This document shows positions 10,057-17,194 of a stretch of 24,153 nucleotides of DNA, in pieces. Under the pieces are notes generated by a model. It searched no databases. It worked only from the letters and a program-made list of their open reading frames with translations, and was not told where the DNA came from. The stretch is from a virus: the IMG/VR virus record IMGVR_UViG_3300020416_000065, positions 1 through 24,153 of that record; one strand, 5' to 3'. Position numbers and translations under genes: made by a program. Every line of letters starts with the position of its first letter. Positions within the stretch are counted from its first letter, which is position 1.

Positions 10057-11369
10057 TTTGCTTTACGTCCTAAAGTGTCTCTGAATAAAGTTAATTTGGT
10101 ATAAGATCCTGAAGTGTCAAATTGATGGCATAATTCTTTAATCATATATGAACCACTTTGATCTTCACTAACATCAGATCTATCTTCCATATCAATTTTA
10201 GGGAACTTACATTTAATAAGACCACCTGCCCTTAAACTAGTATTTAACGGAATTAACATACTTGCAGTATGAGTCATCAATAAATTATATCTCATCATAG
10301 ATTGAGAATGTATTTTAGTCGGATCTGCATTTTCTGCTATTGAAGCACCTCTTTCCATTGTTCCAATATCCATAACAGCAGTTATATTTCTACTTGGTAT
10401 GTCACCCAAAGTTTTATCATCATTCTCACTTAATGAAGGCAAAGTAATTTTTGCACCCATATTTTTAGTCTTTCCAGCATAATTTTCTAGTTTAAACAAA
10501 CCCTTTTCAGGATTAGTATATGTAAAATTCAATGGATTAAAATATATTCTATGACTACAATATGCACCACGTTTTAATTGCTGCATTAAATCTTGATTCT
10601 TACTAGCTTGGAAACTAAGTACCTTAAAATCATTACCATCGTCATTAGCAACAACACCAGATGAATATTCATATTCATTCTCATGTGGTTCTTCTTCAAT
10701 CAACTGATCAATAGATTTGAATTTATATCCATCTTGAGTTTCGTAAAAGAAATATCCAGCAGTAGCATCTTCTCCTGATACTGTTCCTGGAACACCTTTT
10801 GATGCTAACCACATAAGAACAGTAAATGGTTTTCTCAAATTACCAAGAAATCCATAAGGATTTTGAGTTTTATCACATTCAATTTCCTTTTCAGTTTTTA
10901 AATACTTTTTAACTATATCTTTTACACTATCTGATATAGAGGAAGATGCTGGATATTTTTTACCAACTCTAGAAGTCTCATTAGTAATTGCTTCTCTGGG
11001 AACTAAATTCAATATAAAAGATTCCTGCTGCTCATCTATTAAAACATTATTAACACTTTTAACATGCCAGTATAATGATGATTTGGAGAAATCCAATCCT
11101 TCATTTAAATCACTATTTCCAGCAATCTTCATAACTACCCTTTCACCACCCCTTAATGGTAAACCATCATATATGGTAGTCATCTTACCATCCTTACCTT
11201 CAATGGTATCACCAGTATTAACTACCATTATCGAAGCAGTTATATTAGGAGAAAAAATATCCTCATAATACCTAATTTGTGTGACACCAGCAGATATATC
11301 AACAGTTTTACTACCGTCTGCTGATTCTATTACAATCTCTTCGTATTTTGATGGATCTATTGCTGCCAT
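10053..11369 (-). CDS. 27: Baseplate hub protein, gp27-like
   Basis: A 438-residue protein (T4 gp27 is 391). In T4, gp27 forms the trimeric ring joining the tail tube to the gp5 spike. Features typical of this family are an N-terminal beta domain (VDISAGVTQIRYYEDIFSP, SIMVVNTGDTIEG) followed by a second tube-like domain (GYFFYETQDGYKFKSID, and TASMLIPLNTSLRAGGLIKC near the C-terminus). The gene is coupled on both sides: its start shares TAATG with the preceding gene's stop, and its stop overlaps the gp5-like start. The order tape measure - gp27 - gp5 fits hub assembly. I am confident of the hub assignment, less so of one-to-one orthology. Confidence 0.82.
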   Translation of the reverse strand: MAAIDPSKYEEIVIESADGSKTVDISAGVTQIRYYEDIFSPNITASIMVVNTGDTIEGKDGKMTTIYDGLPLRGGERVVMKIAGNSDLNEGLDFSKSSLYWHVKSVNNVLIDEQQESFILNLVPREAITNETSRVGKKYPASSSISDSVKDIVKKYLKTEKEIECDKTQNPYGFLGNLRKPFTVLMWLASKGVPGTVSGEDATAGYFFYETQDGYKFKSIDQLIEEEPHENEYEYSSGVVANDDGNDFKVLSFQASKNQDLMQQLKRGAYCSHRIYFNPLNFTYTNPEKGLFKLENYAGKTKNMGAKITLPSLSENDDKTLGDIPSRNITAVMDIGTMERGASIAENADPTKIHSQSMMRYNLLMTHTASMLIPLNTSLRAGGLIKCKFPKIDMEDRSDVSEDQSGSYMIKELCHQFDTSGSYTKLTLFRDTLGRKAK

Positions 11370-12895
11370 TATATGAATGCGGATTCTAGTTCTTGAAGGG
11401 TCTTTATAGTACTATTTACACTAGATTGACTGACCCCCATTGCCTTTACAGATTTTGGTACTTGTACAGTTGTCGACCCAGAATTTATAGATTTAGTAAT
11501 AGTTTTAATTATCATCGTTGTTTTAGGTTTTCTTGACGTTGTAAATTTACCTATTTGAGAATTTATTTGTTTCATCATTGGTTGAATATTCATTTCTTCA
11601 GATACAGATTCAATATCTTTAGTAAATTCACCAATAGGGAAATCACCTAATTTATCAAAAGGCAATTTACTAATTTGATTCATAGCAGAATTTATACCAC
11701 CCATCATCTCTTCTTCATTAAAATTCTTCTTAACTTGACTCATAGCCTGCATTGGAGAGAATTTACCACTATTAAACATTTTTAAAAATTCTTTATTTTT
11801 CTCTGCTATTTGTTTCTGTACAACAAATTCACCTTTAGTTAATTTTGCTGCAATCTGATCTATTCCTCCTCGACCTTTAACTTCACCACCTTTATTAAAC
11901 TTCTGAACCTCATTTTCATCTTTTACTGCATCATTAATCTCATTTTGGGAAATTCCCTTAACATCAATTTCTTTAGCATCAGGTCCTTCTTTTATAGATT
12001 CTTCATCTACATTAGTCTGTTCTCCTTTAACCTCTTCATTATTTTCCTCACTCTTTGTATCTTCATCACCTTTATTATCCTTCTTTTTATTCGGAACTAT
12101 ATCTAAAAAATCCCACCACTGATTTTTTTCTTCTTCAGGAGGGTTAAGTTCATCTTCACCAGATTCTGGTGTTGTTTCTTCACCTTCACCTTCTCCCTGT
12201 TGATCATCCTCCTCTGTACCATCTACCTCATCAGGAAACTTTTGCCAAGAATCATCATTATATGCCTGTTTAGGGTCATTAAATTGATTTAAAGAATCAA
12301 CAAGATCAGTTTCAAATTTTAGAAAACCTTCCTGAATCTTTTCAGTGTTCCTAGCAATATCTTCTTGAGGTTCCCTCCAATTATATCCCCTAAGAGTATT
12401 AATAGACTTGAACAAAAATCCACCAATACCAACAACTACTTTCGTTAATATATTAATAAATCCCCCCATAATATTTGCAACAAATTGCATCTTGCTCATC
12501 AACCCTTGTATTGTTTTAATTATTTGGGGTAATCTAGTAACCATCCACCCAATTAAAATAATACCAAAGAAATCTAATATTCTACCAAGAAATCCCTTGG
12601 TACTTTTACCTAAAACACTTCCTTGTCTTTTAATAACACCACCTACTGTTGATGCTTCAATTTCATCCTCTCTTTGTCTTCTACGAACTGCTTCTCTTCT
12701 TTTTCTAAAAAATGATCTATCTTTACTAATCAAAGATCTTTTAAATTTATTGTCTTCATCTGTTTGTCTAACGATTTTAGTTGCTGTTTTTTGAGCACCT
12801 TTCATCCCTTTAGTGAAATTTGAAACAGATTTCCTCAAACTATCAATACTGATAGATGATTTAAGTAAAGCGTTTCTAAGTATTTGCTTTGACAT
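11369..12895 (-). CDS. Tape-measure-like protein 2 (hub-associated)
   Basis: A 508-residue protein. Residues 1-85 are basic and probably helical. A hydrophobic segment at about 100-165 begins LDFFGIILIGWM. Residues about 220-330 are a strongly acidic, low-complexity region. Residues 333-360 contain FNKGGEVKGRGG...LTKGEFVV, which resembles the GG-x-V-x-G...LT/SPGEFVM signature common near the C-termini of phage tape-measure proteins. The second hydrophobic stretch and the 'GW' motif resemble the gene directly upstream (start 1 nt after that gene's stop), so the two look like divergent tandem paralogues. T4 has a single tape measure, gp29. Either this is the tape measure and the upstream protein is a companion, or both are placed inside the tube. 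A gp29-like name is plausible but unproven. Confidence 0.7.
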   Translation of the reverse strand: MSKQILRNALLKSSISIDSLRKSVSNFTKGMKGAQKTATKIVRQTDEDNKFKRSLISKDRSFFRKRREAVRRRQREDEIEASTVGGVIKRQGSVLGKSTKGFLGRILDFFGIILIGWMVTRLPQIIKTIQGLMSKMQFVANIMGGFINILTKVVVGIGGFLFKSINTLRGYNWREPQEDIARNTEKIQEGFLKFETDLVDSLNQFNDPKQAYNDDSWQKFPDEVDGTEEDDQQGEGEGEETTPESGEDELNPPEEEKNQWWDFLDIVPNKKKDNKGDEDTKSEENNEEVKGEQTNVDEESIKEGPDAKEIDVKGISQNEINDAVKDENEVQKFNKGGEVKGRGGIDQIAAKLTKGEFVVQKQIAEKNKEFLKMFNSGKFSPMQAMSQVKKNFNEEEMMGGINSAMNQISKLPFDKLGDFPIGEFTKDIESVSEEMNIQPMMKQINSQIGKFTTSRKPKTTMIIKTITKSINSGSTTVQVPKSVKAMGVSQSSVNSTIKTLQELESAFI

Positions 12896-12896
12896 C

Positions 12897-14486
12897 TTAT
12901 GCTAATGCCACCCCATAGAATTTTGCTGCAAGAAGTTTAGGATTCTCTGAATCTGATGCAGGTATTATAGGAAGAGTATTCCCTTTACCACCCGATTTAC
13001 CACTTCTACCAGGTGAAGGTGAAGGTGAACCACCGTCACCAATATTAATCAAAGCTGGAGGTGGTTCCTGTAAAGAAGAAATATTATCTGCAACATTCAC
13101 ATCCCTTTTCTTTGGTTCTAATATACTACCTCTTTTATCAAGATCAAATGCATTACCAGTTATAAAATCACCAACTCCAGCAAGACCTCTCATAAACCCT
13201 TGGGGTTTCTTTGATTCATTTGCTAATTCTCTTTCTCTAATAAGATCTTCATCTGATATTGGAGTCATCATTGCTGGCATAATATTTCCACTACCACCTT
13301 CAGACTCTAGGATTTCATCAATAGTTCTATCATCCGATACACCTGATGTATTTCCATCTTCACTGGAACCAATCATTTCAATTCCTTGCTGATTTGGTGT
13401 TCCAATCATATATCCAGTATTACGAAGAGTTTCAAAAGTAAGGAACTGTCCTAATATCCTTTTCCATCCCGACAGATTTTTTCCAACAATAAATGCACCA
13501 CCCATAGACATTAAATTGACTAGAGCAGCAGAAACAGGATCTCTACCTGATGCAACATCAAGACCAGTAGAAATTAAACCAGTAGTCATTAATCCACCAC
13601 CACCAGTAACTTTTGGATCTCCTGATATACCTCCTTTGGTCATTCCTGGTTTTTTACCACCACCCATGAATGCACCTTTAACCCAATTCATAGGTTTCTG
13701 CAACCATTTCACAATACCAGGTGCCTGTCTTGCAGCAGTTGTTGCTACTGATCCACCAACAGCTTTTGTTATAATACTATATGCTAAATTAGCAGCTTTA
13801 CCAAATAAACCCATTAAGGCTTTCATTGGTCTTAATATCATTCCACTTCCAACAGCTCTAAAAATACTGCCTGATATAGAGACTAATAACCTTGTTAAAC
13901 CCTTTAATGCTAAATTTATTCCAAGAAATATTCCACCAATAGTCAATAAACCACTAACAATATTGTCACGAATCTGATTCATTAAATCAATATTTCCTTC
14001 AGACTTCGCCCTCAAAAATTGAATAACTTTACTACCCAACCATCCAGCTAATATTACACCAAAGAATTGACCCAACCTACCCAATGTAAATTGTGCTTTT
14101 TGTGATATTGCTTGAACTGGTTTTAATAAAGCACTCTGTATTCTCTGCTCTACTGCTCCTTCTTTTCCTTCTCTTAATCCTTGTTCTGCTAATTGTGCCT
14201 CTCTTGCTTGTTCAGCAGCAGCTCTTTGTCTCTCTAACTGTGCTTGAACTCCTAAATTGCTTTGTATATTAGATAATGAAAAATTTAATTGACCAATTTG
14301 TTGGGATATTGATGCAAGTTGTCCTGAAACTGAAGATAAAGCAAATGAATTTTGAGACAGCAAATTCGTCGTAACTGGATCTGGTTGTGCAGGTGCAGCA
14401 GGTGCAGCACCAGTAAAAGCACTAGAAGAAACTGTTCTTCTAACTGCTTGTATTCCTCCTGATATTGGTGATTGTATCTCAGCCAT
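12897..14486 (-). CDS. Tape-measure-like protein 1 (possible gp29 counterpart)
   Basis: A 529-residue protein (T4 gp29 is 590). Residues about 40-120 form a heptad-like, Gln/Ala-rich coiled coil (SGQLASISQQIGQL, LERQRAAAEQAREAQLAEQ). Residues about 136-215 are hydrophobic, starting LGQFFGVILAGWL, with further Gly-rich hydrophobic stretches to about 350. The C-terminal 150 residues are polar and Gly/Ser/Pro-rich. Coiled coil plus hydrophobic membrane-inserting stretches is the usual tape-measure build. It lies immediately after gp26 and the gp51-like gene, whose stop overlaps this ATG by 8 nt; this is the position of lambda H after G/GT. It resembles the next gene in its first hydrophobic segment. 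Which of the two sets tail length cannot be decided from sequence alone. Confidence 0.7.
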   Translation of the reverse strand: MAEIQSPISGGIQAVRRTVSSSAFTGAAPAAPAQPDPVTTNLLSQNSFALSSVSGQLASISQQIGQLNFSLSNIQSNLGVQAQLERQRAAAEQAREAQLAEQGLREGKEGAVEQRIQSALLKPVQAISQKAQFTLGRLGQFFGVILAGWLGSKVIQFLRAKSEGNIDLMNQIRDNIVSGLLTIGGIFLGINLALKGLTRLLVSISGSIFRAVGSGMILRPMKALMGLFGKAANLAYSIITKAVGGSVATTAARQAPGIVKWLQKPMNWVKGAFMGGGKKPGMTKGGISGDPKVTGGGGLMTTGLISTGLDVASGRDPVSAALVNLMSMGGAFIVGKNLSGWKRILGQFLTFETLRNTGYMIGTPNQQGIEMIGSSEDGNTSGVSDDRTIDEILESEGGSGNIMPAMMTPISDEDLIRERELANESKKPQGFMRGLAGVGDFITGNAFDLDKRGSILEPKKRDVNVADNISSLQEPPPALINIGDGGSPSPSPGRSGKSGGKGNTLPIIPASDSENPKLLAAKFYGVALA

Positions 14487-14661
14487 TGTTGTTTGCTTGT
14501 TGTGCCTTCAGATTTTCCTCCTCAACATACTGTTGTAAAAGAGAAAGATAGATCTCTCTTTCCCACGGAATCATATTTTCTAGCTCTGTCAAGCTATATT
14601 TATGATGTTGCATCAAGGCAAAATTTATCTTATAGTATGACTCAAGATCTTCATGAGCCAT
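14479..14661 (-). CDS. 51: Small tail/hub assembly protein, gp51-like; likely also the -1 frameshift extension of gp26
   Basis: A 60-residue acidic helical protein (MAHEDLESYYKINFALMQHH; then LTELENMIPWEREIYLSLL). Small proteins of this type are annotated as gp51 in marine T4-like phages, as best I recall. The L-x-x-M-x-x-W-E pattern also recalls the T or E' segments of tail-assembly chaperones in other phages. The ATG is 2 nt after the gp26 TAA (TAAGTATG), so reinitiation could make the free protein. The reading frame continues open upstream of the ATG into the slippery site of gp26. A -1 slip would append R-V-S plus this whole protein to gp26, giving a fusion of about 301 residues. The stop overlaps the ATG of tape-measure-like protein 1. 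Confidence 0.7.
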   Translation of the reverse strand: MAHEDLESYYKINFALMQHHKYSLTELENMIPWEREIYLSLLQQYVEEENLKAQQANNNG

Positions 14662-14663
14662 AC

Positions 14664-15383
14664 TTACCCGAAAAAACTCTGTAACCCCTCTAGAACAACC
14701 TCATTTTCCTTTTTAGTATTTGGATTAATTACCTTAACAGTATGTGATAATTTAGGCATGGTATCAAAGAATTTTTCAATTTCTTTGAATTGTGATGAAT
14801 TTAATTGTTCAACGAATTGAGACAATTCTTTCTTTGTACAGTCAGATGCTGCCCAAGATTCCTCTTCAGAATAAACTTGTTCAATACAAGAAGAAATCAA
14901 ATCAAAAGTATCATCGACATTAATATCACCAGAAGCATTAAAATTGTTTTTGATAAATTCATCCAATGAAGGATACTTCATTCTTAAAGTATATTCATCA
15001 TCCAATTTAATATCCTGACTGTGCTCATCACTAATTTGAATTTTTATATCATCCAGCATAATGCGAGTAGGAACTTGTGTTTTACCATCATCAGGACAAG
15101 TAACCATAACTTCAACATCCTCACCAATAGACTTTCCTCTAATATTGAGGAAAAGAAATTCAATATCAAAGGTTGATAATTTATCGACTTTAATTCCTCT
15201 ACTTAAAATACAGTTTGAAATAACATCTTTTACTGCACTAGCAATTTGAGAGTTATCTTGACTCTCCATTGCTAATATTAAAATCTTTTCTTCTTTTACA
15301 AGAAATGGTCTAAATTTAACTTTCTTTTTAGATGAAGGAATTACTAATTCATACGACGGAGTCGCTATCTTGGGTAAAGGCAT
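14664..15383 (-). CDS. 26: Baseplate hub / tail-assembly protein gp26
   Basis: A 239-residue protein. Its N-terminal signature, YELVIPSSKKKVKFRPFLVK followed by EEKILILAMES, is that of the T4 base-plate protein family to which gp26 belongs in marine T4-like phages. The middle has a MVTCPDDGK segment (the corresponding CP-x-x-C pattern is reduced to a single Cys) and helical C-terminal acidic regions. In T4, gp26 is needed for hub assembly. Its position directly before a small gp51-like gene and tape-measure-like genes, and the slippery site at its last codons, argue that it plays the part of lambda G in tail assembly. A CTAAATA late-type box lies 26 nt before the ATG; no strong ribosome-binding site is visible. 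Confidence 0.82.
   Translation of the reverse strand: MPLPKIATPSYELVIPSSKKKVKFRPFLVKEEKILILAMESQDNSQIASAVKDVISNCILSRGIKVDKLSTFDIEFLFLNIRGKSIGEDVEVMVTCPDDGKTQVPTRIMLDDIKIQISDEHSQDIKLDDEYTLRMKYPSLDEFIKNNFNASGDINVDDTFDLISSCIEQVYSEEESWAASDCTKKELSQFVEQLNSSQFKEIEKFFDTMPKLSHTVKVINPNTKKENEVVLEGLQSFFG
14670..14676 (-). other. Programmed -1 frameshift site (slippery heptamer T TTT TTC)
   Basis: In the gp26 frame the codons read AGT TTT TTC GGG TAA. The last T of AGT plus TTT TTC is a canonical X-XXY-YYZ heptamer. After a -1 slip the frame reads CGG GTA AGT ATG GCT, entering the gp51-like ORF without a stop. GAGGGG (14685-14690) lies 8 nt upstream, in the position of the stimulatory Shine-Dalgarno of E. 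coli dnaX. A weak 6-bp stem (GGCTCA/TGAGTC, 9-nt loop) starts 11 nt downstream. The frame relationship was checked by coordinates: gp26 codons begin at positions equal to 2 mod 3 and the downstream ORF at 0 mod 3, which is -1 on this strand. Confidence 0.7.
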
Positions 15384-15409
15384 AATATTCTTTACAATTC
15401 AGTGTGAAT

Positions 15410-15416
15410 TATTTAG
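15410..15416 (-). promoter_or_regulatory. Putative late promoter (CTAAATA) for gp26
   Basis: The minus strand reads CTAAATA in the 41-nt gap between the tube-fold gene and gp26, 26 nt before the gp26 ATG. The same box and spacing recur at other starts in the window. Confidence 0.6.
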
Positions 15417-15424
15417 CAGGGATT

Positions 15425-16294
15425 TTAAATTTTTCTGGCAGTACCAATTACATCACCAATAATTGGTATATCTCCAAATAAATTTCTGGTTGCTCTACTG
15501 TGAATAGAATTTGTAATATTCAGACCACCATCACTATTCTTATATGGATTTATTTTTGGTTGATAATTACCAGTATAATCAAACTTCCTTACACCACTAT
15601 TCTCTGTCCAATAAGCTTTATCTTTTTTATAAACATCATAACCTTCATGAAGAGCAGTTCCTCTATCTCTTTCTAATGAAGTAGTTCCACCTGCAATATA
15701 CCTATCATAACTAAATGAACAAGTTGCTTTTAAAACTTGAGAGTTTTCATACTGAACTCTAGTTGAACTTAAGTTTATTGGGAATAAACCAATAAATTTA
15801 TATTCCATATATTGTCTATAATTCTTTTCAAATTTAACTATTCTCGTCTCATCTGATTTATATTCTTTTGGATATCTCATCCTAAAAAAGTAATTAGGAT
15901 CTGCAGGAAATGAACCTCCTGTTGGGGAAAAACTTGCACCATCACCAACATATTCCATCCAATGCTCTAAAAATTTAAGTGTTTTATACTCATTATCAAC
16001 ATAAAAATCTAAACTCATTTGGGTAAAGATTCTAGTATGTGCCATCTGTTCAACAACACCTTGATAATCACCTTGAGTCTGAACATTTGCCAAACTACTT
16101 CCAGGCAATGCTGCACCAGCACAAAGTAATCCTATCTTCTCAAGAGTAAATCTTGTATCAACACCCTTCGCTTTTAAATGATCTTTTAAACTACTATTTG
16201 GTAATGAAAATTGAACAGAATAGTGTGATGTTTGAGCAACATTTTGAAATGTTGGTAGAATCTGCGATATTCTTTTCGGTATCGGTCTACGCAC
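15425..16294 (-). CDS. 54: Tail tube-fold protein, gp54-like baseplate tube initiator
   Basis: A 289-residue protein starting with GTG (16292-16294); the next Met is about 80 residues in, so GTG is the only sensible start. It has the gp19/gp54 tube-fold pattern: SHYSVQFSLP near the N-terminus, LLCAGAALPGSSLANVQTQG, then a long strand-rich core with FTQMSLDFYVDNEYKTLKFL, and ATCSFSYDRYIAGG as the closing strands. T4 gp19 (163 residues) and gp54 (320) share a tube fold; the length and the baseplate context favour gp54, which starts tube polymerisation on the hub. The gene is divergent from gp4, with only 35 nt between start codons. It opens the long minus-strand structural operon. A plain tail tube protein is the alternative. 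Confidence 0.65.
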   Translation of the reverse strand: MRRPIPKRISQILPTFQNVAQTSHYSVQFSLPNSSLKDHLKAKGVDTRFTLEKIGLLCAGAALPGSSLANVQTQGDYQGVVEQMAHTRIFTQMSLDFYVDNEYKTLKFLEHWMEYVGDGASFSPTGGSFPADPNYFFRMRYPKEYKSDETRIVKFEKNYRQYMEYKFIGLFPINLSSTRVQYENSQVLKATCSFSYDRYIAGGTTSLERDRGTALHEGYDVYKKDKAYWTENSGVRKFDYTGNYQPKINPYKNSDGGLNITNSIHSRATRNLFGDIPIIGDVIGTARKI

Positions 16295-16295
16295 T

Positions 16296-16302
16296 CTAAA
16301 TA
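16296..16302 (+). promoter_or_regulatory. Putative late promoter (CTAAATA) for gp4, firing rightward
   Basis: CTAAATA on the plus strand starts 2 nt beyond the GTG of the divergent gene and ends 27 nt before the gp4 ATG. With the minus-strand copy it forms an inverted pair enclosing 20 nt. Confidence 0.55.
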
Positions 16303-16322
16303 TTTAATATGATTAACATAGT

Positions 16323-16329
16323 TATTTAG
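16323..16329 (-). promoter_or_regulatory. Putative late promoter (CTAAATA) firing leftward
   Basis: CTAAATA on the minus strand directly abuts the gp4 ATG and lies 28 nt before the GTG of the gp54-like gene. It faces the plus-strand copy at 16296-16302. Confidence 0.55.
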
Positions 16330-16767
16330 ATGGCTTACAAAGGAAAGTATTATCCATCATTCCCACGAAAATATAAAGGTGACCCCACTAATATCATATT
16401 TCGATCATTATGGGAAAGAAAGTTCATGGTCTACTGTGATAAAAATGCCAATGTTTTAGAATGGAACAGTGAAGAAATTGCAATACCATACCGTTCACCT
16501 CTTGACAATCGTGTGCATAGATACTTTCCAGACTTCTATATGAAAGTAAAAGAATCTAACGGTATCATTAAAAATTATATTGTTGAAGTTAAACCACTAA
16601 AACAAACTACTCCTCCAAAGAAACCAAAGAAACAAACAAGAGGTTATATCCGTGAAGCATATGAGTATGCAAGAAATCAAGCAAAATGGAAAGTTGCAAA
16701 AGAATTCTGCAAAGATAGAAGATGGGAATTTAAAGTGATAACCGAAAAAGAACTAGGTATCAAATAA
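16330..16767 (+). CDS. 4: Head completion protein gp4 (PD-(D/E)XK-type fold)
   Basis: A 145-residue protein (T4 gp4 is about 150), matching the gp4 head-completion family from end to end. Residues 28-30 are WER, 67-69 PDF, and 84-89 VEVKPL, with Q117 downstream. This E...PD...ExK...Q arrangement is that of a PD-(D/E)XK nuclease, and nuclease activity has been reported for T4 gp4-family proteins. In T4, gp4 is needed to finish filled heads before tails join. It is the first gene of a short plus-strand structural operon. Its stop shares TAATG with the next start. No clear ribosome-binding site precedes it. Confidence 0.88.
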   Translation: MAYKGKYYPSFPRKYKGDPTNIIFRSLWERKFMVYCDKNANVLEWNSEEIAIPYRSPLDNRVHRYFPDFYMKVKESNGIIKNYIVEVKPLKQTTPPKKPKKQTRGYIREAYEYARNQAKWKVAKEFCKDRRWEFKVITEKELGIK

Positions 16768-17171
16768 TGGCAGAAAGAGAAACTTTTCTACAAGGTCAGA
16801 GAAGAAAACTAGCAGAACAAAGAGGAAATAGAATTACCCCAATTCTAGATGAATTGATAGGTACTGAAAATCCTGATGATCTAGCAGTAGAAATTCTTAA
16901 TGTATTATCAGAAGGTCCTAAAGTTCCCGAAACAGGAAATTATTATGTATTTGTTTATAAACCCAAAACACCTCTAATACAATATGATGCACATCCACTA
17001 GTTGCTGTATTTGAAGTTCTTGAATGGGGATTTCGTGGATTGAACTATCATTGGGGTGAAGTTAGAAATTATACATGGAATGAAGTAGTTGGTGGACTGT
17101 ATAAAGTAACTGAAATGGAATTAAGATCCTTAAGAACAATTCCTTTCGCAAGATTTCGTCTAAATAGTTGA
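16767..17171 (+). CDS. Uncharacterised protein in the baseplate operon
   Basis: A 134-residue protein I cannot name. The N-terminal 35 residues are polar and helical (FLQGQRRKLAEQRGNRITP). The C-terminal 75 residues are aromatic-rich and probably beta: YYVFVYKPKTPLIQYDAHPL, then WGFRGLNYHWGEVRNYTWNE, ending RTIPFARFRLNS. I recall proteins of this look in other marine T4-like genomes next to gp4/gp48/gp53, without a tested function. Translational coupling to gp4 (TAATG) and to baseplate genes suggests a virion or neck/baseplate assembly role. T4 has gp4-gp53-gp5 here and no obvious equivalent. Its last codons contain the CTAAATA box before gp48. Confidence 0.7.
   Translation: MAERETFLQGQRRKLAEQRGNRITPILDELIGTENPDDLAVEILNVLSEGPKVPETGNYYVFVYKPKTPLIQYDAHPLVAVFEVLEWGFRGLNYHWGEVRNYTWNEVVGGLYKVTEMELRSLRTIPFARFRLNS
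17160..17166 (+). promoter_or_regulatory. Putative late promoter (CTAAATA) for gp48
   Basis: CTAAATA overlaps the last codons of the upstream gene and lies 28 nt before the gp48 ATG. A TAAGGT ribosome-binding site follows at 17183-17188. Confidence 0.45.
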
Positions 17172-17194
17172 TAATCACAAAATAAGGTCGATAA

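Noticed and set aside
13516-13977. Plus-strand open frame of 153 codons, and similar plus-strand frames at 12408, 6806 and 3629
   Set aside because: These are opposite-strand shadows of well-supported minus-strand structural genes, with no ribosome-binding site and no recognisable protein.
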